Notes: generated by a model from the sequence alone, not told the origin. A stretch of 52,057 nt of DNA from Bacteroidales bacterium (GCA_017523725.1 JAFWVY010000005.1:1-52057); one strand, 5' to 3'; positions 26,266 to 38,232 are shown, counted from the first letter of the stretch. A program made the numbers and translations.

Positions 26266-27161
26266 CGTACCACGTGCCTGTCCTGCTGCCGCAGTGCATC
26301 GAAGGGCTGCGGATCCTGCCCGACGGGGTGTACGTAGACGCCACCATGGGCGGTGGCGGACACACGCGCGCCATTCTGGAACGGTTGGGAGACCGGGGTG
26401 TCCTGTTCGGGTTCGACCAGGATGCATCGGCTGCCATCAACGTGCCTGACGACGAACGGTTTCACTTCGTCCACGGCAATTTCCGTTTCCTGAAAAATTA
26501 CCTGCGCTATTATGGCTTCCGGCACGTCAACGGCATCCTGGCCGACCTGGGCGTTTCGTCGTATCAGTTCGACACGCCGGAACGCGGTTTTACGTTCCGG
26601 AGTCCGGCCGCACTGGACCTGCGCATGAACAACAACAGCCGGCTGACTGCTGCGGAAGTCGTCAACACCTACGACCAGGAACAGCTGTGCCGGATTTTCA
26701 GAGACTACGGCGAAATTGCAAACGCCGGCCGGCTGGCGGCCCTCATTGTCCGTGGCCGGAGCGAAAGCCCCATCGAAACCTCGTCCCGGCTCACCGATCT
26801 CATCGCCCCGTGTACGCCGCCGCACGGCGAATTCAAGTACTGGGCCAAGGTATTCCAGGCACTGCGCATCGAGGTCAATCACGAAATGGACAGCCTCCGG
26901 GCCCTGCTGGAACAGAGTGCGGATGTGATCATTCCGGGCGGACGGCTGGTCGTCATCACCTACCATTCGCTGGAAGACCGTGCCGTCAAGCGTTTCATCC
27001 GGGACGGCCGGTTCTCGGGCCAGGCCGAAAAAGACTTCTATGGCAACCCGCTGGTACCGTTCAAGGCACTCGGAAACAAAGTCATCACCCCCGACGAAAA
27101 AGAAATCGCACAGAACCCGCGCGCACGAAGCGCCAAACTGCGCATCGCCGTTAAAAACTGA
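26262..27161 (+). CDS. rsmH: 16S rRNA m4C1402 N4-methyltransferase RsmH (MraW)
   Basis: SAM-dependent methyltransferase that modifies N4 of C1402 in 16S rRNA. The 299-residue protein has MGGGGHTRAIL near residues 29-39 as the SAM-binding loop, GILADLGVSSYQFD near 91-104, and the C-terminal VITYHSLEDRAVKRF. It begins within the mraZ stop (ATGA overlap) and is 5 bp from the ftsL-like gene. Confidence 0.97.
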   Translation: MTYHVPVLLPQCIEGLRILPDGVYVDATMGGGGHTRAILERLGDRGVLFGFDQDASAAINVPDDERFHFVHGNFRFLKNYLRYYGFRHVNGILADLGVSSYQFDTPERGFTFRSPAALDLRMNNNSRLTAAEVVNTYDQEQLCRIFRDYGEIANAGRLAALIVRGRSESPIETSSRLTDLIAPCTPPHGEFKYWAKVFQALRIEVNHEMDSLRALLEQSADVIIPGGRLVVITYHSLEDRAVKRFIRDGRFSGQAEKDFYGNPLVPFKALGNKVITPDEKEIAQNPRARSAKLRIAVKN

Positions 27162-27166
27162 CCCGC

Positions 27167-27526
27167 ATGAAACCCGAAGACGCCGGCATCGAATTCATTG
27201 AACAGCCACAGGAAGAGGCTTCCACGTCTGCATTGCAGTCGCTGAAAGACATCGACTGGGGGCGGTTCGTCACGAAGAACCTGCTGTTCATCGTGTGGCT
27301 CACCATGCTGGGGGTGGTTTATATCGCCAACAGATATCACTCCGAAAGAATCGCTCGCCAGACCGTCGCGCTGAAAGCCGAGGTAAACGAACTGCGGGCC
27401 GAATCCATCACAACCGCCAACCAACTGATGTATCTCAGCCGGCAGTCGGTCGTGTCCTCCCTAGCCAAAGACAAAGGTCTCACCGTCGAAGAAGCGGTCA
27501 AACCACCCTATATCCTGAAAAAATAA
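27167..27526 (+). CDS. ftsL: FtsL-like cell division protein
   Basis: A 119-residue bitopic membrane protein with an acidic cytoplasmic N-terminus (1-40), one TM helix (about 42-60, NLLFIVWLTMLGVVYIA) and a periplasmic coiled-coil (about 62-105). This topology, its size and its place between rsmH and the septal transpeptidase define the Bacteroidota FtsL-like proteins, which form a complex with FtsQ and FtsW/FtsI partners. Sequence similarity to E. coli FtsL is low, so the name rests mainly on topology and position. Confidence 0.85.
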   Translation: MKPEDAGIEFIEQPQEEASTSALQSLKDIDWGRFVTKNLLFIVWLTMLGVVYIANRYHSERIARQTVALKAEVNELRAESITTANQLMYLSRQSVVSSLAKDKGLTVEEAVKPPYILKK

Positions 27527-27528
27527 CC

Positions 27529-29637
27529 ATGGCCCAGCGATCGTTAAAAGGAAATATTCTGCTGAGGATCAACGTGGTGCTCTATCTCATGATAGTGGTC
27601 GGCGGGTTCTTCATACTCCATGTGGCCTATATCCAGCTCACCCGGGGCGGCGAAGCACGGAAACAGGCGGCCAACATGCTGATCGTACCGCAGAAAATAT
27701 ATCCGTACCGCGGCGACATCCTGGCCGACGACGGCCGCGTCATGGCTACATCCGTGCCGTCCTACGATGTCTATCTCGACCCCTGCGTGGCTGCCGACAC
27801 TTTGTTCCGCCGCCGCATCGACGAACTGGCGCGCTGCCTGGCCGAGTTTCCGGGAACGAAATCGGCGACGGAATATAAACGGGAAATCACAACGAACCGG
27901 CAGCAGCGGAAACGCTACATGCCGCTCGCAAGAAATCTCAATTACCTGCAGCTGAAGCGGATGAAGTCCTATCCTATCCTGTCGTTGCCGCGAAACTACG
28001 GCGGATTGATTGTCAATACCGATGACAGCCGCGAGCATCCTTTCGGATCGCTGGCTTACCGGACTATAGGGTTCTACAACAAGGACACCGCCGCGAACTT
28101 TCCCGGCCTGGAAGGCGCCTACAACGCCTATCTGACCGGCCGCACCGGCCTGACCATGGTTCACCAGGTATCGAAACAGATTGCCATCCCCGTTTCCAGC
28201 GAGAACAACATCGAACCGGAGAACGGCGGAGACGTGGTCTCTACCATCAACATCAACATCCAGGACGCCGCCGATGCGGCCCTGCGCAGAGGGTTGGCCC
28301 TCCACGACGCCGACCATGGCACAGTGGTCATCATGGAAGTGGCGACGGGAGCCGTCAAGGCCATCTGCAACCTGGGGAAAGATCGCAACGGCAACTACAG
28401 CGAACGCTACAACTACGCGTTGGGCGAAGCGGTCGATCCAGGCTCGACGTTCAAGTTGATGTCCTATATGCGGGCCATCGAAGACGGATATGTCAATCCC
28501 GAGGATACGGTGGACAACGGAAACGGGACCGTCTATTTCTACGGCAAGAGGGTCTGGGACGACGGTCGCGTGGCTACCATGGGAAAACTGACGGTGGAGG
28601 AGGCGTTCGCGCAATCATCAAACGTCAGCGTAACCAAAATCATCGACCAGTACTACCGCGGCAAGGAGCGTCAGTTCATCGAGGGACTGTACGCGTTCCA
28701 CCTGAACGATACGCTGGGGCTGGACATCCGCGGGGAAGCCCGCCCCTACATCAAGCACCCGGACAGCAAAGAAGACTATTGGTCTAATCTGAGTCTCACG
28801 CAGATAGCGTACGGATATGAGATGCGCATCGCGCCCATCCATACGCTGACCTTCTACAATGCCGTCGCCAATAACGGAAAAATGGTCAAACCGGTCTTCG
28901 TTCAGCAGCTGCGCAAACAGGACCACATAGAAAAAGAGTTCACCGGCTCGGTCATCGACAACCACATCTGCTCGTCGGCCACCATCCGCAAAGTACGGCA
29001 CATGATGGAAAGCGTCGTCGAATACGGCACGGCCAAAGGCATCCGCACCGATGCCTATCAAATCGCAGGCAAAACCGGCACGGCACAGATTGCCAACGAA
29101 AAGTACGGCTATGCGGACAAACGCCACTACGCTTCCTTCGTGGGCTATTTCCCGGCCGACCAGCCGGTCTATTCCGGCATCGTCACCGTGTACGACCCGA
29201 AACAGAACGGCACGGGCGGCGGCGTGGTGGCGGCCCCGATTTTCAGGGAAGTGGCCGACAAGATATATGTCCGGAGTATCCGGATGGAACCGGAGGAAGC
29301 CGCGGACGGCGCCCTGCCGGTTCCGCATCCGGGACAGACAAAGGCCCTGCAGAACATCCTTGCGCAACTGCGGATCCGGCACCGGACGGCGCAGGACGGG
29401 CCTTGGAGCAGTGCCGCGGCAGATGGAGAGGTCTTGACGCTGACGGCCCGTGACATACCAGAAGTTTCGGCTGTGCCCGACGTTACGGGCATGGGACTCA
29501 AAGATGCGCTGTACCTGCTTGAGAAGGCCGGACTGAAAGTGCAGGTGGAGGGAAGCGGCTATGTCCGCCGCCAGTCGCTCCGTGCAGGCACACGGCATAC
29601 GCCGGCGCAGACCGTTTATTTACAATGTAGCCTATAA
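27529..29637 (+). CDS. ftsI: septal peptidoglycan transpeptidase FtsI (class B PBP with PASTA domain)
   Basis: Penicillin-binding protein that cross-links septal peptidoglycan with FtsW. The 702-residue protein has one TM segment (about 14-36), a dimerisation/pedestal domain, and the transpeptidase motifs in order: SxxK in DPGSTFKLMS (about 303-312), SxN in AQSSNVSV (about 362), and KTG in AGKTGTAQ (about 512). A single PASTA domain ends the protein (PDVTGMGLKDALYLLEKAGL onward, about 645-702). The ATG at 27529 lies 2 bp after the ftsL stop. Confidence 0.95.
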   Translation: MAQRSLKGNILLRINVVLYLMIVVGGFFILHVAYIQLTRGGEARKQAANMLIVPQKIYPYRGDILADDGRVMATSVPSYDVYLDPCVAADTLFRRRIDELARCLAEFPGTKSATEYKREITTNRQQRKRYMPLARNLNYLQLKRMKSYPILSLPRNYGGLIVNTDDSREHPFGSLAYRTIGFYNKDTAANFPGLEGAYNAYLTGRTGLTMVHQVSKQIAIPVSSENNIEPENGGDVVSTININIQDAADAALRRGLALHDADHGTVVIMEVATGAVKAICNLGKDRNGNYSERYNYALGEAVDPGSTFKLMSYMRAIEDGYVNPEDTVDNGNGTVYFYGKRVWDDGRVATMGKLTVEEAFAQSSNVSVTKIIDQYYRGKERQFIEGLYAFHLNDTLGLDIRGEARPYIKHPDSKEDYWSNLSLTQIAYGYEMRIAPIHTLTFYNAVANNGKMVKPVFVQQLRKQDHIEKEFTGSVIDNHICSSATIRKVRHMMESVVEYGTAKGIRTDAYQIAGKTGTAQIANEKYGYADKRHYASFVGYFPADQPVYSGIVTVYDPKQNGTGGGVVAAPIFREVADKIYVRSIRMEPEEAADGALPVPHPGQTKALQNILAQLRIRHRTAQDGPWSSAAADGEVLTLTARDIPEVSAVPDVTGMGLKDALYLLEKAGLKVQVEGSGYVRRQSLRAGTRHTPAQTVYLQCSL

Positions 29638-29643
29638 CGACAT

Positions 29644-31095
<1,452 letters not shown>

Positions 31096-31104
31096 TAATA
31101 TACC

Positions 31105-32334
31105 ATGATATACCACCTCGGCAAATTTCTCGATTCCCAATACGACATTCCCGGCATGGGCATGTTGCAGTACATTTCGTTCCGATCGGCGATGGCTGCC
31201 ATTTTTGCATTGTTTATCGCCCTGGTCATCGGTCGGAGAATCATCGCGTTTCTGCGCAGGAAACAAGTCGGAGAGACCATCCGCGACCTGGGACTCCAGG
31301 GCCAGATGGAAAAACAGGGTACGCCGACCATGGGCGGTCTCATCATCATCATCGCCCTGCTGGTACCGGTCCTGCTGTTCTGCGACCTGACCAACATCTA
31401 CATCCTGCTCATGCTGCTGACCACCGTGTGGCTCGGTTTCCTCGGCGGATTGGACGACTACATCAAGGTTTTCAAGAAACACAAGGAAGGTCTGCACGGC
31501 AAATTCAAGATTCTCGGACAGATCAGCCTGGGACTCATCGTGGCCGTCACCGTGCTCTGCTCCGAAGACATCGTGGTACGCGAACCCGTTCCCACCGGTA
31601 CGGAACTCCGGACAGACACTCTGCAGGAAAACGGTGAGATTCTGCGGGATGTGAAATCGACCACCACCACCATCCCCTTTGTCAAGAACAACGAATTCGA
31701 CTATCAATGGCTGGTCGGATTCATGGGTGACCATGCCAAGTCGTGGGTCTGGCTGGCCGTGGTACTGGTCTTCATCTTCATCATCACGGCCGTGTCGAAC
31801 GGCGCCAATCTGACCGATGGCATGGACGGACTCGCGGCGGGCACTTCCGCCATCATCTGCGCAACGCTGGTCATTCTCGCATATATATCAGGCAACATTA
31901 TATATACCAGGTATTTGAATTTTATGTACATCCCCAACTGTGGAGAGTTGGTCATCTTCATGAGCGCCCTGGTCGGAGCCCTGATCGGATTTCTCTGGTA
32001 CAACACCAATCCGGCCCAGATTTTCATGGGGGATACCGGAAGCCTGACGCTGGGCGGACTGATTGCCGTCTGCGCCATCCTCATCCGCAAGGAACTGCTG
32101 CTGCCGGTACTCTGCGGCATCTTTCTCGCAGAAAGCGCATCAGTTCTCATCCAGACATCCTACTTCAAATACACCAAAAAGAAATACGGAGCCGGGCGGC
32201 GTGTCTTTCTCATGTCGCCGCTGCACCATCATTATCAGAAGAAAGGATTCCCCGAGCCCAAAATCGTCACCCGGTTCTGGATCGTGGGCATCATTCTCGC
32301 CATCATTACACTCGCCACATTAAAAATCAGATAG
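31105..32334 (+). CDS. mraY: phospho-MurNAc-pentapeptide translocase MraY
   Basis: Integral membrane enzyme that moves phospho-MurNAc-pentapeptide onto undecaprenyl phosphate, making lipid I. The 409-residue protein has about ten TM helices and the motifs TPTMGG (about 72-77), DDYIKV near 118-123, [10 protein letters not shown] near 234-243 and the cytoplasmic [13 protein letters not shown] near 370-382. An insertion of about 50 residues (around 155-205) makes it longer than the E. coli enzyme, which is usual in this phylum. It is 1 bp from murD. Confidence 0.97.
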   Translation: MIYHLGKFLDSQYDIPGMGMLQYISFRSAMAAIFALFIALVIGRRIIAFLRRKQVGETIRDLGLQGQMEKQGTPTMGGLIIIIALLVPVLLFCDLTNIYILLMLLTTVWLGFLGGLDDYIKVFKKHKEGLHGKFKILGQISLGLIVAVTVLCSEDIVVREPVPTGTELRTDTLQENGEILRDVKSTTTTIPFVKNNEFDYQWLVGFMGDHAKSWVWLAVVLVFIFIITAVSNGANLTDGMDGLAAGTSAIICATLVILAYISGNIIYTRYLNFMYIPNCGELVIFMSALVGALIGFLWYNTNPAQIFMGDTGSLTLGGLIAVCAILIRKELLLPVLCGIFLAESASVLIQTSYFKYTKKKYGAGRRVFLMSPLHHHYQKKGFPEPKIVTRFWIVGIILAIITLATLKIR

Positions 32335-32335
32335 C

Positions 32336-33676
32336 ATGGACACACGTCGCATAGTCATTCTCGGAGGAGGCGAAAGCGGAACCGGCGCCGCGGTTCTGGC
32401 CAGCGTGAAGGGATTCGACGTTTTTCTCTCCGAATACGGCATGCTCAAACCCAAATACCGGGCATTGCTCGAGAAATACGACATCCCGTACGAAGAGGGC
32501 GGCCACACGCTGGACGCCATCCTCAACGCGGACGAAATCATCAAGAGCCCGGGCATCGCCAACACGACGCCCGTGATGCAGGCCGTGATCAGCCGGAACA
32601 TCCACGTCATCTCCGAACTGGAGTTCGCGGCCCGTTACACCAATGCCAAGAAAATCTGCATCACCGGCAGCAACGGCAAGACCACGACCACCTCACTGAT
32701 TTACTACATGATGAAACAGGCCGGCATGAACGTCGGTCTGGCCGGCAATATCGGCCAGAGTTTCGCATTGCAGGTCGCTTTCGAGCATTACGATTATTAT
32801 GTATTGGAAATCAGTAATTTCCAGCTCGAAAACATGTACGATTTCAAAGCCGACATTGCCATTCTGCTCAACATTACGCCCGACCATCTGGACCGGTACG
32901 ACCATGTGATGCAACGGTACATCGATGCCAAGATGCGCATCCTGCAGAACATGACCGGCAACGAGTTCTTTATTTTCTGCCATGACGACGATGTGACAGT
33001 CCGCGAGCTCAAGAAGATCGTGCTCACCGCCCAGATGCTGCCCATGTCCCTGAACGAGCCGCAGGTGCCGGGCGCCTATGTGGCAGACGATACGCTGCAC
33101 ATCGAAGTCGGCGATTCGCCGTTCTTCATGGCGGTGGACGACCTGGCGCTGAAAGGCCGGCACAACCTGTACAACTCCATGGCGGCCGGCATCGCGGGCC
33201 GGGTGCTCGATATCAAGAAAAAGAATATCCGCGAAGCGCTAACGACCTTTGCCGGCATCGAGCACCGCATGGAATTCGTCCTGCAGATCAAGGGCGTACG
33301 TTATATCAACGACTCCAAAGCCACCAACATCAACGCCGCCTGGTATGCCCTGGAGAGCATGAAAACACCCGTTGTATGGATCGTGGGCGGCAAAGACAAA
33401 GGCAACGACTACAACGAACTTCTGCCATTGGTGCAGGAGAAAGTCAAGGCCGTCGTATGTCTCGGCGCCGACAACAGTAAACTCCTGGATTTCTTCCGGG
33501 ACAAAGTGGAAGTCATCGAAGACACGCACAGCATGCAGGAAGCCGTCAACACCGCCTATCGCCTCAGTGCGCCGGGAGATACCGTGCTGCTCTCACCCGC
33601 GTGTGCCAGCTTCGATCTGTTCAAGAGCTACGAAGACCGCGGCGACCAGTTCAAACAATGCGTCAAAGCCCTTTAG
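32336..33676 (+). CDS. murD: UDP-MurNAc-L-alanine:D-glutamate ligase MurD
   Basis: ATP-dependent cytoplasmic ligase adding D-Glu to UDP-MurNAc-L-Ala. The 446-residue protein has the N-terminal nucleotide fold (VILGGGESGTGAAVLA), the P-loop ITGSNGKTTTTS (about 108-119), NITPDHLDRY near 180-189 and NDSKATNINA near 322-331. The gene order mraY-murD-ftsW supports the assignment. The stop is 2 bp before the ftsW start. Confidence 0.97.
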   Translation: MDTRRIVILGGGESGTGAAVLASVKGFDVFLSEYGMLKPKYRALLEKYDIPYEEGGHTLDAILNADEIIKSPGIANTTPVMQAVISRNIHVISELEFAARYTNAKKICITGSNGKTTTTSLIYYMMKQAGMNVGLAGNIGQSFALQVAFEHYDYYVLEISNFQLENMYDFKADIAILLNITPDHLDRYDHVMQRYIDAKMRILQNMTGNEFFIFCHDDDVTVRELKKIVLTAQMLPMSLNEPQVPGAYVADDTLHIEVGDSPFFMAVDDLALKGRHNLYNSMAAGIAGRVLDIKKKNIREALTTFAGIEHRMEFVLQIKGVRYINDSKATNINAAWYALESMKTPVVWIVGGKDKGNDYNELLPLVQEKVKAVVCLGADNSKLLDFFRDKVEVIEDTHSMQEAVNTAYRLSAPGDTVLLSPACASFDLFKSYEDRGDQFKQCVKAL

Positions 33677-33678
33677 CC

Positions 33679-34962
33679 ATGGAAGACCTCACGACACGGA
33701 CTTCGAGACACGCGCTGTTCAAAGCGGACCATCAGATTTGGGGCATCGTCATCCTGCTGGCATGCATCTCCATCCTGGCGGTCTACAGCACCTCGAGCGT
33801 CATGGCGTACATCAAGAAAAACGGTGACATGAGTTTTTACATCATGCACCACATCGGTACGCTGCTGATCGGTCTGGCCGCGCTGGTCATCTTCTATCTC
33901 ATTCCGTCACACACGCTGAATCTGCTGTCCTCCGTATGCATGGCAGGCGCCATCGGCCTGCTGCTGCTCACGCCCATCTTCGGGCTGAACGAAAACGAAG
34001 CCATTCGTCGTATTTCATTGATAGGCTTTACGTTCCAGACTTCAGACGCCGCCAAAGTGGCCGTAGCGATCTTTCTGGCCAGGCAACTCTCCGCCAAGCG
34101 GAACTCCCTGGGAGACTGGCGTACCGTCTTCCGCATCTTCCTGCCCGTACTGATTGCCGTAGCCCTTATTTTCCCGTTCAATTTCAGCACAGCCGCTCTG
34201 CTTTTCGCTTCAGCTTTGACGGTCATGTATTTCGGCCAGGTCCGTTTCTGGCATCTCTGCAAAATCGCAGGCGTGGCGGGCGGTCTGGCAGTTCTGTTTA
34301 TCGGACTGGCACTGCTTTGCCACACCGCCGGCATAAAGAATCCGGTCATAGACAAAGTGACGCACCGCGTGGAAACGTGGGTCAACCGCGTGGAACGTTT
34401 CGGCGGCAACGCACAAGACGGAGAAGCCGAGGATACCTCGCTGACCACCGATTACCAGGCCATTCAGGCCGAGCTGGCCATTGCAACCGGCGGTCTCACA
34501 GGCAAAGGATTTGGACACAGCACGTTGCGTTACGCGCTTCCGCACCCGTATTCCGATTTCATCTACGCCATCATCATCGAGGAAACCGGCATTGTAGGCG
34601 GTCTCGCCGTCCTCGTGCTATACATCTGGTTTTTCTTCCGTGTCAAACGCATTGTCAAACGCTGCGACCGGACCTTCCCGGCATTCCTGGCCATCGGCCT
34701 GGCCGTCAATATTCTCTACCAGGCTTTTATGCACATGGGAGTCGCCGTCGGAGTATTCCCGGTCACGGGACAGACGCTGCCGTTCGTCAGCATGGGCGGT
34801 TCATCGCTGCTGTTCACCGGCATGTCATTCGGCATCATTCTGCGTATCAGCCGTGAAGTAGAACGCCGCAAAGAAAAATCATTGCAGGAAACCACGGGAG
34901 ACGAACCGGCCGCCGGTCCGGATCCCATACCTAACGTTGAATATGAACAAGCCACAGTCTGA
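33679..34962 (+). CDS. ftsW: septal peptidoglycan polymerase FtsW (SEDS family)
   Basis: Polytopic SEDS glycosyltransferase that polymerises lipid II at the septum with FtsI. The 427-residue protein has about ten TM helices. It shows GGLTGKGFGHS and LPHPYSDFIYAIIIEETGI (about 273-310), the latter containing the conserved periplasmic Asp/Glu region, and GQTLPFVSMGGSSLL near 363-377. The ATG at 33679 begins MEDLTTRTSRHALFKAD; the frame extends upstream into murD without coding signs. Its end overlaps murG by 20 bp. Confidence 0.96.
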   Translation: MEDLTTRTSRHALFKADHQIWGIVILLACISILAVYSTSSVMAYIKKNGDMSFYIMHHIGTLLIGLAALVIFYLIPSHTLNLLSSVCMAGAIGLLLLTPIFGLNENEAIRRISLIGFTFQTSDAAKVAVAIFLARQLSAKRNSLGDWRTVFRIFLPVLIAVALIFPFNFSTAALLFASALTVMYFGQVRFWHLCKIAGVAGGLAVLFIGLALLCHTAGIKNPVIDKVTHRVETWVNRVERFGGNAQDGEAEDTSLTTDYQAIQAELAIATGGLTGKGFGHSTLRYALPHPYSDFIYAIIIEETGIVGGLAVLVLYIWFFFRVKRIVKRCDRTFPAFLAIGLAVNILYQAFMHMGVAVGVFPVTGQTLPFVSMGGSSLLFTGMSFGIILRISREVERRKEKSLQETTGDEPAAGPDPIPNVEYEQATV

Positions 34963-36064
34963 ATCGCACGCACCCCGTTTTATCATCAGCGGCGGCGGCA
35001 CCGGCGGACACATTTTTCCGGCGCTGTCCATCGCGGATGCCCTGCGCCGCACTTTTCCCGGTGCTGACATCCTGTTCGTGGGCGCCGAAGGACGCATGGA
35101 AATGGAAAAGGTACCGGCAGCTGGATATCCAATTACAGCACTACCTGTCAGAGGGTTGTATAGAAAATTGACCCTGAAGAATCTCCAGGTGCTGTACCGG
35201 TTGCTGAAAAGCATCGGCATGGCGCGTCGCATCATCCGCCAACACCGGCCGGACGTAGTCATCGGTGTCGGCGGCTACGCCAGCGCTCCGGTTCTGTGGC
35301 AGGCCAGCCGCATGCACATTCCGACCGTCATTCAGGAGCAGAATTCCTATGCCGGCATCACCAACAAATGGCTGGCGAAACGGGTGAACCGCATCTGCGT
35401 GGCTTACCCCGACATGCAACGGTTCTTCCCGGCAGAGAAGATTGTGCTGACCGGCAATCCCATCCGGGAAGTGCTGGAACAACCACTGCCGACCGCCGGT
35501 GAAGCCCGCGCATTTTTCGGTCTGCAACCAGACCGGCCGACCATCCTTTCCATCGGAGGAAGCCTGGGCGCCGCCACCATCAACCGCAGCATTGCCAGAC
35601 ATCTTACACTGCTGGAAGAGGATGTCCAACTGCTGTGGCAAACCGGCGCAGGTTACTACGCCGAAGCGGCCATCGCGGCCGAAAAATACCGACAGGTCAA
35701 GGCACTCCCGTTCATCGCACGGATGGAGATGGCCTACGCCGCAGCCGATTTAGTCATTTCCAGGGCCGGAGCCTGCAGCATTTCGGAACTGTGTCTGCTG
35801 GGAAAAGCCTGTATTCTGGTGCCGTCGCCAAACGTAGCCGAAGACCACCAGACCAAAAACGCCATGGCCCTGTCCACACGCGACGCCGCCATCCTGATCC
35901 GCGATGCCGATGCAGGCGACACGCTGCTCAAGACGGCCGTCGAAACCGTCAGACAATCCGAACGCTGCGAAACGCTGGCACGGAACATCCGCAGCCTGGC
36001 CCAACCGCACGCCGCCGACGCCATCGCAGCACAGATCAAACCTTTCATATCCCATAACGCATGA
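34943..36064 (+). CDS. murG: undecaprenyl-PP-MurNAc-pentapeptide GlcNAc transferase MurG
   Basis: Peripheral membrane glycosyltransferase converting lipid I to lipid II. The 373-residue protein shows the G-loop ISGGGTGGHIFPAL (about 14-27), GAEGRMEMEKVP near 48-59, QEQNSYAGITNKWLA near 130-144 and the donor-binding region SRAGACSISELCLLGK near 270-285. The ATG at 34943 (MNKPQSESHAP) is preferred over a TTG two codons earlier. It overlaps ftsW upstream and shares ATGA with murC downstream. Confidence 0.97.
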   Translation: MNKPQSESHAPRFIISGGGTGGHIFPALSIADALRRTFPGADILFVGAEGRMEMEKVPAAGYPITALPVRGLYRKLTLKNLQVLYRLLKSIGMARRIIRQHRPDVVIGVGGYASAPVLWQASRMHIPTVIQEQNSYAGITNKWLAKRVNRICVAYPDMQRFFPAEKIVLTGNPIREVLEQPLPTAGEARAFFGLQPDRPTILSIGGSLGAATINRSIARHLTLLEEDVQLLWQTGAGYYAEAAIAAEKYRQVKALPFIARMEMAYAAADLVISRAGACSISELCLLGKACILVPSPNVAEDHQTKNAMALSTRDAAILIRDADAGDTLLKTAVETVRQSERCETLARNIRSLAQPHAADAIAAQIKPFISHNA

Positions 36065-37440
36065 GTCTACTAACTGACATAGAGAATGTTTATTTCCTCG
36101 GTATCGGCGGCATCGGCATGAGCGCCCTGGCCCGGTATTTCAAGGCTTACGGCAAGCGCGTGTACGGCTACGACCGCACCGCCACGCCGCTCACCGACAC
36201 GTTGGAATCCGAAGGCATGCTGATCCACTATACCGACGATCCGCAGCTCATCTCTCCCGCCTGCCGGCAGCCCGACCGGACCATCGTCGTCTATACGCCG
36301 GCCATTCCCGTCGACCATAAGGAAAAGGCTTGGTTCGCCTCCCACGGGTTCCGGTTGCTGAAACGTGCACAAGTTCTCGGAGAGATTTCGCGCGCAAAGA
36401 AAACCATCGGGGTGGCCGGCACACATGGCAAGACCACCATTTCGACGATGACGGCGCACTTGTTCACCCAAACCGGCATCGGATGCGACGCCTTCCTGGG
36501 TGGCATCTCGAAAAATTACGGCACCAATCTGCTGCTGCAGCCCGGCAGCCGGTATGTTGTGGCGGAAGCCGACGAGTTCGACCGGTCCATGCTGCAGCTC
36601 ACACCGTATGTGGCGGTCATCAGCGCAGCCGATGCCGACCACCTTGACATCTACCAGACCCATGAGGCCGTCAAGGAGGCCTTCGCACAGTACGCGGCAC
36701 AAATCCAGCCGGACGGTTTCCTGCTGATAAAGCAGACTGCCGACGTCCGATGCCCGTCGCACGTGCCCGTCTACCGCTATGCCCTGCAGGACGCGCACGC
36801 CGACTTCCATGCCCGTCACATCGCCATCCGCGACGGAAGATACCATTTCGACCTGGTGACGCCCGACCGCACCATCCCGGACCTGACGCTCGGCGTGCCG
36901 GGACTGGTCAATGTCGAGAATGCCGTCGCCGCCCTGGCCGTCACATCCATGCACTGTCAGGACGACGACCGCATCCGGCAAGCCCTGCAGAGTTTCACGG
37001 GCGTACAGCGACGTTTCGACTATCACATCCGGACCGACCGGCTCGTCTACATCGACGATTACGGTCACCATCCCGAAGAACTGAGGTTCACCATCGAATC
37101 GGTCCGTGCGCTTTACCCGGGCCGGCACATCACCGGCATCTTCCAGCCGCATCTCTACTCCCGCACCCGGGATTTTGCACCGGAATTCGCCAAAAGTCTC
37201 AGCGCACTGGACAAAGTCATCCTGCTAGACATCTACCCAGCCCGCGAGGCACCCATTCCCGGTGTAACTTCCGAAATAATCCTTCAGCAAATCACTTGTC
37301 CCGACAAGATGCTGTGTCCGATGGACCACATCATGGATTATCTGGCGGGGTTCACCCCCGATATCCTGCTCACCATGGGCGCCGGGAACATCGACCGGCT
37401 GATCGGCCCCATCACCGAACTATACTCACGGAATGCGTAA
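36061..37440 (+). CDS. murC: UDP-MurNAc:L-alanine ligase MurC
   Basis: Adds L-Ala to UDP-MurNAc, the first peptide step. The 459-residue protein has the N-terminal fold GIGGIGMSALARYF (about 15-28), the P-loop VAGTHGKTTISTM (about 118-130), EADEFDRSML near 169-178 and DDYGHHPEE near 338-346. It begins in the murG stop (ATGA) and overlaps the ftsQ-like start by 8 bp, indicating coupled translation. Confidence 0.97.
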   Translation: MSLLTDIENVYFLGIGGIGMSALARYFKAYGKRVYGYDRTATPLTDTLESEGMLIHYTDDPQLISPACRQPDRTIVVYTPAIPVDHKEKAWFASHGFRLLKRAQVLGEISRAKKTIGVAGTHGKTTISTMTAHLFTQTGIGCDAFLGGISKNYGTNLLLQPGSRYVVAEADEFDRSMLQLTPYVAVISAADADHLDIYQTHEAVKEAFAQYAAQIQPDGFLLIKQTADVRCPSHVPVYRYALQDAHADFHARHIAIRDGRYHFDLVTPDRTIPDLTLGVPGLVNVENAVAALAVTSMHCQDDDRIRQALQSFTGVQRRFDYHIRTDRLVYIDDYGHHPEELRFTIESVRALYPGRHITGIFQPHLYSRTRDFAPEFAKSLSALDKVILLDIYPAREAPIPGVTSEIILQQITCPDKMLCPMDHIMDYLAGFTPDILLTMGAGNIDRLIGPITELYSRNA

Positions 37441-38221
37441 AATACTATATATTCTGCTCTGGCTCGCCATCGGCGGCTATCTGGTCTGGACGGGACAAAA
37501 GGTCCGTCACGCAGACCGGACCGCCCTTTGCACCGGCATCAGCATCGGCATCGCGGACAGCGACCGGCTGGCGCTGATTTCGCAGGCAGAACTGTACGAA
37601 CGCATGGCACCGCTCCGGGACCGGTACATCGGCACCGCACTTCACGCGCTGCCCCTCTCCGAAATCGAAGCGCAGCTGCAGACGCATCCGGCCGTCAGGA
37701 ATGCAGAGGCCTATGTCACCTACGACGGCACCCTGCACGTCGAAGTGACGCAGCGCATTCCCATCCTGCGCGTCTTCAACGCATACGGAGATGATTTCTA
37801 CATCGACCGCGAAGGATACATCCTGCAGATGGAATCACCGCATGCGGCCTATGTCCCGGTGGCTACCGGCCGGATCAACGTCCGCCCGTCCGCCGTCGGC
37901 ACGCAACCGGTCCAAGCCCGTTCCGGCAGCGCCGAATCCGCCTTCCCGCTGCTCAATGAACTGTATGCCATGGCGGGTTGGCTGCATGAGCATCCGTTCT
38001 GGAATGCCCAGATCCAGGAAATACATGTCCTGGACGACGGTGACTTCCAACTCGTCCCGCTCATCGGCCCCGTCATTCTCTTCGGCCGGTGGCAACAGGC
38101 CGAGGAGAAGTTCGGCAACCTGTTCACTTTCTACCGCAACGGACTGAACGTCATGGGATGGGACCATTATAAACAAGTCAATGTCAAATACCGGGGCCAA
38201 GTCATCGGCACCAGAAAATAA
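37433..38221 (+). CDS. ftsQ: FtsQ-like cell division protein
   Basis: A bitopic membrane protein of 262 residues: one TM near the N-terminus (about 3-20, ILYILLWLAIGGYLVW) and a periplasmic region. A POTRA-like first part (ISIGIADSDRLALISQAE to HPAVRNAEAYVTYDGTLHVEVTQRIPI) is followed by the FtsQ beta domain with NAYGDDFYIDREG. Its place between murC and ftsA supports FtsQ, which links FtsL-type partners to the early divisome. Primary sequence divergence is high, as usual in this phylum. Confidence 0.88.
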   Translation: MRKILYILLWLAIGGYLVWTGQKVRHADRTALCTGISIGIADSDRLALISQAELYERMAPLRDRYIGTALHALPLSEIEAQLQTHPAVRNAEAYVTYDGTLHVEVTQRIPILRVFNAYGDDFYIDREGYILQMESPHAAYVPVATGRINVRPSAVGTQPVQARSGSAESAFPLLNELYAMAGWLHEHPFWNAQIQEIHVLDDGDFQLVPLIGPVILFGRWQQAEEKFGNLFTFYRNGLNVMGWDHYKQVNVKYRGQVIGTRK

Positions 38222-38232
38222 ACTATATCAAT

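Noticed and set aside
34937..34942. TTG start two codons before murG
   Set aside because: The ATG at 34943 is adjacent, and the MurG family does not need the extra residues.
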